5,031 nucleotides of DNA from Candidatus Omnitrophota bacterium (lineage in GTDB: Bacteria > Omnitrophota > Gorgyraeia > DTHP01), in contig JAMWCG010000084.1 of the NCBI GenBank assembly GCA_023818555.1, positions 1 to 5,031 of the forward strand, given 5' to 3'. A model generated the notes under the pieces. It searched no databases, was not told the DNA's origin, and saw nothing but the letters and a program-made list of their open reading frames with translations. Made by a program: the position numbers and the translations under genes. Positions 1 to 5,031 of this stretch are shown in pieces; the stretch's first letter is position 1, and each line of letters begins with the position of its first letter.

Positions 1-204
1 ATTAAAGATGTGCCCCCCAATTGTACGGTGGTAGGAGTTCCTGGTAGAATTACGAAAAGGGAAGGAGTTCCAGTCCCGGTAATAAGTTTAGACCATACCA
101 ATCTTCCTGACCCATTAGCCCAGGCAGTGGAACGTCTACAGAAGGAGATTGAGTTGATTGAGAAACAGATGAAGGATTGGAGAAGTAAGAAAAGTAGCGA
201 GTAG
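1..204 (+). CDS. cysE: Serine O-acetyltransferase, C-terminal fragment (5' end outside window)
   Basis: The reading frame is open from base 1 to the TAG at 202-204, so this is the last 67 codons of a gene that starts upstream. The visible protein begins with VPPNCTVVGVPGRI, the typical last turn of the left-handed beta-helix (hexapeptide-repeat) acyltransferase domain of CysE. A tail follows with the family-like LDHTNLPDPLAQAVERL segment and a charged helix, residues EKEIELIEKQM-like, probably coiled. The enzyme makes O-acetylserine from serine and acetyl-CoA, the first step of cysteine synthesis in the cytoplasm. The catalytic part and the CoA site lie outside the window. cysS starts six bases after the stop, and a cysE-cysS pair is a common bacterial arrangement that supports the call. 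Other hexapeptide acyltransferases share the PPN-VVGVPG motif, but the tail and the neighbour favour CysE. Confidence 0.88.
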   Translation: MKDVPPNCTVVGVPGRITKREGVPVPVISLDHTNLPDPLAQAVERLQKEIELIEKQMKDWRSKKSSE

Positions 205-210
205 AGCAAG

Positions 211-1647
211 ATGGCAATAAAAATTTTTAATACATTAATTGGCAAAAAAGAAGTTTTCAGGCCGATAAATAAAGGAAGAGTAGGTATTTATGTTTGTGGT
301 CCCACAGTTTATGATGAACCCCATATTGGGCACCTGCGTTCCGCCTATATCTTTGAAGTAATCAGGCGTTATTTTATTTACCGGGGATATAAAGTGAGGT
401 TCGTTAGAAATGTTACCGACATAGATGATAAAATCATTGAAAAAGCCAAAGAAGAGCAACAGGCAGCAGGTAACAGTCAAAAAGATTTGAGAAAACAAGT
501 TAAGGAAATAGCGGAAAGATATTTAGAGAAATATCATCAGGCGATGGAGAGGTTTGGAATTTCTCCTCCGGATATTGAACCCAAGGCAAGCGAGCATATT
601 CAAGAGATGTTAAAGATTATTGCCAGACTTGTTCGAAAAAAAATTGCCTACGAAAAGGATGGCGATGTCTATTTTAGAGTAAGAAAATTTTCTGAATACG
701 GTAAACTTTCTCATCAGAATATAGAAGAATTGATTGCAGGAGCACGCATTGAACCGGGGGAGAATAAAGAAGACCCTCTTGATTTTAGTCTCTGGAAGAA
801 AGCAAAGGAGAATGAACCACGCTGGAAGACTCCCTGGGGAGAGGGTCGTCCAGGCTGGCATATTGAATGTTCAGCAATGAGTATGAAATATTTGGGTAAG
901 AGTTTTGATATTCACGGGGGAGGAAAAGACCTGATTTTCCCTCACCATGAAAATGAGATTGCCCAATCCGAAGCTTGCACGGGAGTAAAATTCGCCCGTT
1001 ACTGGATTCATAATGGACTGTTAACCATCAAGGGAGAGAAGATGGCAAAATCTCTGGGTAATTTTATCTCCGTAGAAGAAATTTTGCAGAGATATCCTCC
1101 GGAAGTTCTAAAAATATTTTTCTTATCCACGCACTACAGCCATCCCATAGATTTTAGCAATGAGAAGATGGAAGAGGCAAAAAGAGCAAGAGAGAGGTTT
1201 TATATATTGTTTAAGAAAATAGATGAAGGAACACCGGGCACCAAGCACCAAGCACCAGGTAGAAAAAAAACTTTAATAAGTCCGGTCAAAAAATTCCGTC
1301 AGGAATTTCTTGAGGCGATGGACGATGACTTTAATACACCACGTGCTTTGGCAACTCTTTTTGATTTAGTAAATTTTGCACATAAGAATTTAGATAAAAA
1401 GGAGATACTTGTAGAAATAAAGGGGTTACTTTTAGATTTGGGGAAAATATTTGGTTTATTTGAAAGAGAGGAGAAAGAAGAAAATAAAGAGATGGTGGAG
1501 AATTTAATGAATTTGATTATTGCGGTAAGACAGGTTCTGCGTGAGAAAAAAGAGTTTGCTTTAACGGATAAAATAAGAGAAGACCTACAAAAATTGGGGA
1601 TAATTCTTGAGGATGGGATTGAGAAAACAACCTGGCGATTAAGATGA
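211..1647 (+). CDS. cysS: Cysteinyl-tRNA synthetase
   Basis: This class I aminoacyl-tRNA synthetase charges tRNA-Cys with cysteine in the cytoplasm. It has 478 residues; the E. coli enzyme has 461. The Rossmann catalytic domain carries the HIGH motif at residues 38-41 (after VCGPTVYDEP) and the KMSKS-type motif as KMAKS at 277-281. The expected zinc ligands that recognise the cysteine thiol are present: C29, C220 (in GWHIECSAMS), H245 and E249 (in HHENEIAQSEA). The C-terminal helical domain contains the family block EAMDDDFNTPRAL at 368-380. The start ATG lies six bases after the cysE stop with only a weak GAG-like site upstream, so translation is probably coupled to cysE. Residues 341-353 form an unusual low-complexity insert (TPGTKHQAPGRKK), encoded by a tandem heptamer repeat and lying between the catalytic and anticodon-side domains. 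The 3' end overlaps the next gene by four bases. Confidence 0.98.
   Translation: MAIKIFNTLIGKKEVFRPINKGRVGIYVCGPTVYDEPHIGHLRSAYIFEVIRRYFIYRGYKVRFVRNVTDIDDKIIEKAKEEQQAAGNSQKDLRKQVKEIAERYLEKYHQAMERFGISPPDIEPKASEHIQEMLKIIARLVRKKIAYEKDGDVYFRVRKFSEYGKLSHQNIEELIAGARIEPGENKEDPLDFSLWKKAKENEPRWKTPWGEGRPGWHIECSAMSMKYLGKSFDIHGGGKDLIFPHHENEIAQSEACTGVKFARYWIHNGLLTIKGEKMAKSLGNFISVEEILQRYPPEVLKIFFLSTHYSHPIDFSNEKMEEAKRARERFYILFKKIDEGTPGTKHQAPGRKKTLISPVKKFRQEFLEAMDDDFNTPRALATLFDLVNFAHKNLDKKEILVEIKGLLLDLGKIFGLFEREEKEENKEMVENLMNLIIAVRQVLREKKEFALTDKIREDLQKLGIILEDGIEKTTWRLR
1238..1258 (+). repeat. Three tandem heptamers (GCACCAA type) inside cysS
   Basis: Three consecutive seven-base units are visible: GCACCAA at 1238-1244, GCACCAA at 1245-1251 and GCACCAG at 1252-1258. 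The 21 bases keep the cysS frame and encode about residues 343-350 (GTKHQAPG). They lie just before the conserved helical domain, in a linker that is shorter in E. coli CysS. The C- and A-rich composition differs from the surrounding sequence. A repeat of this kind could be a slippage product or a dispersed short repeat that landed in a tolerant loop; this window shows only the one array. Confidence 0.8.
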
Positions 1648-2573
1648 AAGCTCGTACTAAAGAGACTGTAACTGCCTATCTTTTTCTTCTTCCTAACTTT
1701 CTGGGTTTTTTAATCTTTACTTCTCTTCCCGTAATTTTCTCATTGCTTTTGAGTTTTTTCCAGTGGGATTTTTTAAATCCACCCAGATTTATCGGTTTGA
1801 GTAATTTTGTAAAATTATTGGGATTCAGTTTCAAGAACGGCTATCTATTTCCCAACGACCCTCACTTCTGGTATTATGTTTTTAACACTCTATTTTTAAT
1901 GCTGGTAATCCCCTTAGAAATTTTTGGGGCTTTAATCGTTGCCCTTGCTTTAAATCAGAAAATTAAAGGCATTGTTTTCTATCGCACCATATTCTATCTA
2001 CCCACAATTTGTTCTGGTGTAGCTATTGCCATTATGTGGCGGGGGATTTTAAATCCTGATTTTGGTTTGCTCAATACACTTCTTGAGAAAGTGAGCAGTT
2101 TTTTCCATTTAGACCTCCAGGGACCTAACTGGCTTTCTCACCCTTTTTGGGCAAGAATTTCTATGATGCTGGTGGGGCTTTGGACGATTATCGGGGGTAA
2201 TAATTGTCTTTTATTTTTAGCTGCCTTGCAGAGTATTCCGCGTGATTTATATGAAGCCGCAGAAATAGATGGAGCGAATTGTTGGCAGAAATTCTGGAAG
2301 ATTACCTGGCCAATGATTTCTCCGACCACATTTTTCATTGCCATAATGAGTATCATTGGAGGTTTTCAAGGTGGATTTATGCTTGCCTATATTATGACGG
2401 GAGGTGGTCCGGGGGGTGCGACCACGACCATAGAATATTACATTTTTAACAATCTCTATACATTTCAAAAAGCCGGCTACGCCGCAAGTATCGCCTGGGT
2501 CTTATTTATAATAATCTTCTTCTTCACCCGAATTTCCTGGAAATATGGGGGAAAATTAGTAGAATACCATTGA
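1644..2573 (+). CDS. Carbohydrate ABC transporter permease, MalF/UgpA type
   Basis: This is an inner-membrane subunit of a binding-protein-dependent sugar importer of the CUT1 type, forming the channel with the next permease. It has 309 residues and about six hydrophobic segments, near 11-38, 79-103, 111-133, 170-195, 227-250 and 277-295. The cytoplasmic EAA loop that docks on the ATPase is clear at 204-227: EAAEIDGANCWQKFWKI followed by TWP. A TGGGPGGAT stretch at 252-260 is typical of this subfamily before the last segments. The ATG at 1644 shares bases with the cysS stop (ATGA overlap), which implies translational coupling, and no strong ribosome site is visible. There is no long periplasmic domain like the one in E. 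coli MalF, so it resembles the compact UgpA/LacF-like members. The substrate cannot be told from the sequence; a sugar, an oligosaccharide or glycerol-3-phosphate is possible. Confidence 0.93.
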   Translation: MKARTKETVTAYLFLLPNFLGFLIFTSLPVIFSLLLSFFQWDFLNPPRFIGLSNFVKLLGFSFKNGYLFPNDPHFWYYVFNTLFLMLVIPLEIFGALIVALALNQKIKGIVFYRTIFYLPTICSGVAIAIMWRGILNPDFGLLNTLLEKVSSFFHLDLQGPNWLSHPFWARISMMLVGLWTIIGGNNCLLFLAALQSIPRDLYEAAEIDGANCWQKFWKITWPMISPTTFFIAIMSIIGGFQGGFMLAYIMTGGGPGGATTTIEYYIFNNLYTFQKAGYAASIAWVLFIIIFFFTRISWKYGGKLVEYH

Positions 2574-2589
2574 GGCAGAATTAAAATTT

Positions 2590-2594
2590 AAGGA
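2590..2594 (+). promoter_or_regulatory. Ribosome binding site of the second permease gene
   Basis: An AAGGA motif lies in the 33-base gap between the two permease genes. Its distance to the ATG at 2607 is 12 bases, longer than the usual 5-9. It is the only purine-rich candidate there and supports the ATG at 2607 over the later in-frame ATG at codon 25, which would cut into the first membrane segment. Confidence 0.5.
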
Positions 2595-2606
2595 ATAAGA
2601 GTTAAA

Positions 2607-3488
2607 ATGGGAGAATTGATAATTACAGCGGAAGAATCGCGTAGAAAGAAGAGAAGAAAAGAATTCTCCAGAAGACTCATGGCTTATATTTTACTTTCTT
2701 TTGTGGGGGTAAGTATGGTTTTACCCTTCTTATGGATGGTTTCCACTTCTTTGAAAGAACCTGAGGCGGTATTTATTCAGCTAAAACCCTGGTGGCGAAA
2801 CTGGATTCCTGAGAAAATAGTCTGGGCTAATTATAGAAATGCCTGGAAGGCAGTTCCCTTTGGGAGATTTTATTTCAACAGTATTATCGTAGCCATCTGT
2901 GTTACCGCCGGAGTAGTTTTCACCAGTTCATTTTCCGCCTATGCTTTCAGTAGACTAAATTTCCCCGGGCGGGACAAATTGTTCTTTGCCTACATTGCCA
3001 CCATGATGATTCCTGGTTCTGTAGTTTTAATTCCTCAGTTTGCTTTAGTAAGGATTTTAGGTTGGATTGATACCTATAGAGCCTTGATTATTCCGGCGAT
3101 GTTTACTGCCTTTGGAACTTTTCTTTTAAGACAATTTTTTATGACTTTACCCAAAGACCTTGAAGATGCGGCAAAGATAGATGGCTGTGGTTATTTTGGG
3201 ATTTACTGGCGGATAATTCTTCCTCTTTCCAAACCCCCTTTAGCCACTTTGACTACCTTTACCTTTATTGGAAACTGGAACTCCTTTATGTGGCCATTAT
3301 TGGTTACCAATAAGACAGAATTGCGCACCCTGCCCATTGGTTTAGAATATTTTAAAAGTCAATATACTGCAGATTGGTCTCTTTTAATGGCAGGTTCAGT
3401 GATGGTGCTTCTTCCCGTAATTATTCTTTATATCTTCAATCAGAGATTTTTTGTGGAAGGCGTGAAACTTACCGGAATTAAAGGTTGA
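2607..3488 (+). CDS. Carbohydrate ABC transporter permease, MalG/UgpE type
   Basis: This is the partner inner-membrane permease of the preceding gene, and together they would make the heterodimeric channel of a CUT1 sugar importer. It has 293 residues, a usual length. A short, strongly basic cytoplasmic N-terminus (RRKKRRK near 12-18) is followed by about six membrane segments near 26-47, 90-115, 124-147, 157-177, 212-233 and 260-277. The EAA loop reads LEDAAKIDGCGYFGIYWRI with LP at 205-206. GNWNSFMWP at 222-230 and the C-terminal RFFVEGVKLTGIKG match the FVEGLTAGAVKG-like ending of this family. It starts 33 bases after the first permease, so the two are very likely cotranscribed. No ATPase (MalK/MsmX-like) or solute-binding protein follows; transcription units change after this gene. 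The transported substrate is unknown. Confidence 0.94.
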   Translation: MGELIITAEESRRKKRRKEFSRRLMAYILLSFVGVSMVLPFLWMVSTSLKEPEAVFIQLKPWWRNWIPEKIVWANYRNAWKAVPFGRFYFNSIIVAICVTAGVVFTSSFSAYAFSRLNFPGRDKLFFAYIATMMIPGSVVLIPQFALVRILGWIDTYRALIIPAMFTAFGTFLLRQFFMTLPKDLEDAAKIDGCGYFGIYWRIILPLSKPPLATLTTFTFIGNWNSFMWPLLVTNKTELRTLPIGLEYFKSQYTADWSLLMAGSVMVLLPVIILYIFNQRFFVEGVKLTGIKG

Positions 3489-3515
3489 TAAATCTCCTTG
3501 TGCCTATCTCCATAA

Positions 3516-3544
3516 TTGACTTTTTTTCTACTTGATGGTATATT
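3516..3544 (+). promoter_or_regulatory. Sigma70-type promoter of the tRNA operon
   Basis: A -35 box TTGACT (3516-3521, five of six consensus bases) and a -10 box TATATT (3539-3544, five of six) are separated by exactly 17 bases. Transcription would begin near 3551, only about seven bases before the first tRNA at 3558, a compact layout expected for a stable-RNA promoter. A run of seven T (3521-3527) overlaps the -35 box and enters the spacer. It might also help end the upstream permease transcript, although I see no strong hairpin before it. The call is inferred from sequence match and position. Confidence 0.75.
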
Positions 3545-3557
3545 GGTCTACAAGTTA

Positions 3558-3646
3558 GGAGGAGTGGCAGAGTGGACGATTGCGGCGGTCTTGAAAACCG
3601 TTAGGGCCCGTGAGGGTCCTCAGAGGTTCGAATCCTCTCTCCTCCG
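3558..3646 (+). tRNA. tRNA-Ser(UGA)
   Basis: A full class II cloverleaf can be folded. The acceptor stem pairs GGAGGAG (3558-3564) with CTCCTCC (3639-3645), and G3646 is the discriminator, as is standard for bacterial serine tRNA. The three-pair D stem is GCA/TGC. The anticodon stem GCGGT/ACCGT has a closing G-U and the loop CTTGAAA, giving anticodon TGA at 3592-3594, which reads UCA and other UCN codons. The long variable arm has a six-pair stem (3604-3609 with 3614-3619) and a GTGA loop. The T arm is AGAGG-TTCGAAT-CCTCT. The CCA end is not encoded (CTT follows), so it must be added after processing. It is the first gene of the tRNA operon. Confidence 0.97.
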
Positions 3647-3655
3647 CTTTATTCT

Positions 3656-3745
3656 GGAGAGATGCCAGAGTGGACGAATGGGACCGCCTCGAAAGCGGTT
3701 ACCCCGAGAAAATCGGGGTCGGAGGTTCGAATCCTCCTCTCTCCG
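3656..3745 (+). tRNA. tRNA-Ser(CGA)
   Basis: The acceptor stem pairs GGAGAGA (3656-3662) with TCTCTCC (3738-3744), with discriminator G3745. The D stem is CCA/TGG. The anticodon stem ACCGC/GCGGT holds the loop CTCGAAA, giving anticodon CGA at 3690-3692 for UCG codons. The variable arm is a strong hairpin, ACCCCGA (3701-3707) pairing with TCGGGGT (3713-3719) around a GAAAA loop. The T arm is GGAGG-TTCGAAT-CCTCC. No CCA is encoded. It lies nine bases after tRNA-Ser(UGA), so both must be cut from one precursor. The D loop is nearly identical to its two serine neighbours, suggesting origin by tandem duplication. Confidence 0.97.
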
Positions 3746-3765
3746 CGAAAGAGGGCAGAAATTTT

Positions 3766-3855
3766 GGAGAGGTGCGAGAGTGGACGAATCGGCACGACTG
3801 GAAATCGTGTGAGCATCCAAAAGGTGCTCCCAGGGTTCGAATCCCTGCCTCTCCG
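3766..3855 (+). tRNA. tRNA-Ser(GGA)
   Basis: The acceptor stem pairs GGAGAGG (3766-3772) with CCTCTCC (3848-3854), with discriminator G3855. The D stem is CGA/TCG. The anticodon stem CACGA/TCGTG holds the loop CTGGAAA, giving anticodon GGA at 3800-3802 for UCC and UCU codons. The variable arm pairs GAGCA (3811-3815) with TGCTC (3825-3829), plus two more inner pairs that need a bulge or a G-U pair, around an A-rich loop. The T arm is CAGGG-TTCGAAT-CCCTG. No CCA is encoded. Together with the two preceding genes it covers all UCN serine codons; a tRNA-Ser(GCU) for AGY codons must be elsewhere. Confidence 0.97.
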
Positions 3856-3869
3856 CGGAATTGGTTTTT

Positions 3870-3943
3870 GCGCCCATAGCTCAATTGGATAGAGCACTAG
3901 TCTACGGAACTAGGTGTTGCAGGTTCAAGTCCTGCTGGGCGCG
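3870..3943 (+). tRNA. tRNA-Arg(ACG)
   Basis: A class I cloverleaf is clear. The acceptor stem pairs GCGCCCA (3870-3876) with TGGGCGC (3936-3942), with discriminator G3943. The D stem is GCTC/GAGC. The anticodon stem CTAGT/ACTAG has the loop CTACGGA, giving anticodon ACG at 3904-3906. The variable loop is the short GTGTT, and the T arm is GCAGG-TTCAAGT-CCTGC. In bacteria the first anticodon base of this tRNA is normally deaminated to inosine by TadA so that CGU, CGC and CGA are read. No CCA is encoded (ATAA follows). It lies 14 bases after tRNA-Ser(GGA), with no promoter room between, so it is the last tRNA of the operon. Confidence 0.97.
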
Positions 3944-3955
3944 ATAAAAAATAAA

Positions 3956-3961
3956 GAGGTG
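3956..3961 (+). promoter_or_regulatory. Ribosome binding site of the small membrane-protein gene
   Basis: GAGGTG, within an AAAGAGGTG context, puts its GAGG core eight bases before the ATG at 3968, which is good spacing for a Shine-Dalgarno site. A second GAGGT directly abuts the ATG and is too close to serve. This site is stronger than any other in the window and is a main argument that the following short gene is real. Confidence 0.7.
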
Positions 3962-3967
3962 TGAGGT

Positions 3968-4249
3968 ATGTCTGCAATAGAAATAATGGCATTAATCGTA
4001 GTTTTATTCTCAGGAATTAAAATCATTGTGCTTTTAATCAAACCAGAATTATGGATAAATAAAATGGCAAAGAAACTCTGGGCAAAAACAAAATTCACCA
4101 TCTTTATTTCGTTGATGATTGCAATAATTAGTTTAGTAAAGAAAAAAATAGTAACAAAAAATGAAATAATAAAGATAAGAGCAGAAAGAAATAAAATAGA
4201 GAATAGTATAACAATAGGAAAATTTAAAAAAGTTTGTTTGGTTGTTTGA
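3968..4249 (+). CDS. Small membrane protein of unknown function
   Basis: I do not recognise this 93-residue protein. It has a hydrophobic N-terminal segment at about residues 4-24 ([17 protein letters not shown] then VLLI), a short basic stretch with tryptophans ([16 protein letters not shown]), and a second hydrophobic segment at about 43-57. This suggests a two-span inner-membrane protein. After residue 57 the protein turns into a lysine-rich, low-complexity tail, with 11 K/R and 3 E in 36 residues, encoded by very A-rich DNA. That tail may be a degraded or read-through 3' end, but both other forward frames hit stops there, so a single frameshift does not rescue a longer protein. A good ribosome site precedes the ATG, which lies 24 bases after tRNA-Arg. 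With no space for its own promoter outside the tRNA, it is probably cotranscribed with the tRNAs. Its last 26 bases overlap the 3' end of ruvB on the other strand. Confidence 0.6.
   Translation: MSAIEIMALIVVLFSGIKIIVLLIKPELWINKMAKKLWAKTKFTIFISLMIAIISLVKKKIVTKNEIIKIRAERNKIENSITIGKFKKVCLVV
4138..4223. other. A-rich, purine-biased tract between convergent genes
   Basis: The forward strand here is dominated by A, with some G and few C or T, including a run of seven A at 4142-4148. It covers the last third of the small membrane-protein gene and lies directly downstream of the ruvB stop on the reverse strand. The ruvB transcript would therefore run into U-rich, G-poor RNA. No convincing hairpin is visible, so a classical intrinsic terminator cannot be claimed, though the tract may help end ruvB transcription. 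Confidence 0.4.
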
Positions 4250-5031
4250 TGTTCAAATGCTCATAAGCGCGCTCAGTGGCAATTCTCCCACGGGGCGTAC
4301 GCTGTAAGAAACCTATTTGTAAGAGGTATGGCTCGTAAACATCTTCAAGGGTTTGAGATTCTTCCCCAACTGCCATAGCTAAAGTGTTTAGACCAACGGG
4401 TTGACCTCGAAATTTTTCAATTAAAGTAATAAGAATTTCGCGGTCTAATTTGTCCAAACCCATCTCGTCAACCTCAAAAAAAGAAAGGGCTTCAATGGCT
4501 ACTTCTTGGCTAATTTTCCCATCTTTTTTTACTTCAGCATAATCACGAACTCTTTTAAGCAAGCGATTAGCAATTCGAGGAGTCCCTCTTGAGCGTCGAG
4601 CAATTTCTTTAGCTCCAGCTTTATCAATTGGCACCTTAAGAATGGAAGAGGAGCGATTAACAATGGAAAAAAGCTCATCCTCACAGTAATAGTCCAGTCT
4701 TAAAGCAACCCCAAACCTGTCCCTTAACGGTGAAGTAATCAAACCAGTTCTAGTCGTTGCTCCAACCAAAGTAAATCGAGGAACATCGAGTCTTAAGGAG
4801 CGAGCACTGGGACCTTTGCCAATAATAATATCGATCTTAAAATCTTCCATGGCTGGATAAAGAATTTCTTCAACTACTCGATTGAGACGGTGAATCTCAT
4901 CGATAAAGAGGACATCACCAGGTTCAAGGTTAGTCAAGATTGCTGCTAAATCACCTGCCCGCTCGAGAGCAGGACCAGACGTAGGCTTAAAGTTAACCCC
5001 AAGTTCATTTGCGATTATTCCAGCTAAGGTG
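4224..5031 (-). CDS. ruvB: Holliday junction branch-migration ATPase RuvB (5' end outside window)
   Basis: The reverse frame is open from the window end to the TAA at 4224-4226, giving about 268 C-terminal residues. RuvB is usually about 330-350 residues, so the N-terminus and the Walker A loop lie just beyond base 5031. The first visible residues, [11 protein letters not shown], are the helix right after Walker A, and [20 protein letters not shown] follows. A start at 4937 (a TTG) would be wrong, since family-conserved sequence continues upstream. The Walker B motif is VLFIDEIHR, sensor 1 lies in TLVGATTR, the arginine finger region is SPLRDRFG, and the sensor 2 region is [17 protein letters not shown]. 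The C-terminal winged-helix DNA-binding domain is complete (LDKLDREIL to [12 protein letters not shown]). RuvB forms hexamers that, with RuvA, drive branch migration during recombination and repair. No ruvA or ruvC lies downstream; the partner genes, if linked, would be upstream outside the window. Confidence 0.98.
   Translation of the reverse strand, partial: TLAGIIANELGVNFKPTSGPALERAGDLAAILTNLEPGDVLFIDEIHRLNRVVEEILYPAMEDFKIDIIIGKGPSARSLRLDVPRFTLVGATTRTGLITSPLRDRFGVALRLDYYCEDELFSIVNRSSSILKVPIDKAGAKEIARRSRGTPRIANRLLKRVRDYAEVKKDGKISQEVAIEALSFFEVDEMGLDKLDREILITLIEKFRGQPVGLNTLAMAVGEESQTLEDVYEPYLLQIGFLQRTPRGRIATERAYEHLNIKQPNKLF

Noticed and set aside
235..861. Reverse-strand open frames (87 and 83 codons) inside cysS
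   Set aside because: They lie opposite highly conserved CysS coding sequence, have no recognisable domains, and cysS accounts for the conservation.
2138..2468. Reverse-strand open frames (72 and 73 codons) inside the first permease gene
   Set aside because: They lie antisense to the EAA-loop region of a clear permease and show no family features or ribosome site.
3481..3528. Possible intrinsic terminator after the second permease, ending in seven T
   Set aside because: Only a four-pair AAGG/CCTT stem (3481-3484 with 3496-3499) is visible, and it lies more than 20 bases before the T run. The T run fits better as part of the tRNA promoter region.
3516..3897. Overlapping open frames of 61-98 codons on both strands across the tRNA array
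   Set aside because: They are shadows of the tRNA genes. Peptides such as RREDSNLRP and GFEPWEH are the usual mistranslations of serine tRNA arms seen as false proteins, and the cloverleaf structures explain the whole segment.
3870..3967. tRNA-Arg 3' end as an integration (att) site
   Set aside because: tRNA genes often serve as integration sites, but no integrase and no repeated copy of the tRNA 3' end is present downstream in this window.
4224..4937. A 237-residue RuvB starting at the TTG at 4937
   Set aside because: Conserved RuvB sequence ([11 protein letters not shown] and [13 protein letters not shown]) continues in frame upstream to the window edge, so the TTG codes an internal leucine and the gene is cut by the window.

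Overview
The window looks like a chromosomal piece of an AT-leaning bacterium. The bacterial markers are RuvB, a sigma70-type promoter, and serine tRNAs with long variable arms and discriminator G. None of the four tRNA genes encodes its CCA tail. The gene set does not fix the phylum. An uncultured or candidate-phylum bacterium is plausible, but that is a guess. I see no phage, transposon, CRISPR or defence genes.

Positions 1-3488 hold a tightly packed forward-strand run. It starts with the 3' end of a serine O-acetyltransferase gene (cysE). Six bases later comes a complete cysteinyl-tRNA synthetase (cysS). cysS overlaps by four bases the first of two carbohydrate ABC-transporter permease genes (MalF/UgpA type, then MalG/UgpE type). 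cysE and cysS are functionally linked, since one starts cysteine synthesis and the other charges tRNA with cysteine. The two permeases would form the membrane channel of a sugar importer. Its binding protein and ATPase are not in this window.

Positions 3489-3943 hold a tRNA operon: a near-consensus promoter just ahead of tRNA-Ser(UGA), tRNA-Ser(CGA), tRNA-Ser(GGA) and tRNA-Arg(ACG). The three serine tRNAs look like diverged tandem copies. A small gene for an unrecognised membrane protein (93 residues) follows the arginine tRNA by 24 bases and is probably read from the same transcript.

Positions 4224-5031 hold the 3' part of ruvB (Holliday-junction branch-migration motor) on the reverse strand. 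It converges on, and slightly overlaps, the small membrane-protein gene across an A-rich stretch.

Most of the window is ordinary housekeeping sequence. The points most worth a second look are a heptamer tandem repeat inserted in frame in cysS, the serine tRNA array with its compact promoter, and the small membrane gene attached to the tRNA operon. I found no convincing evidence of an undescribed system.
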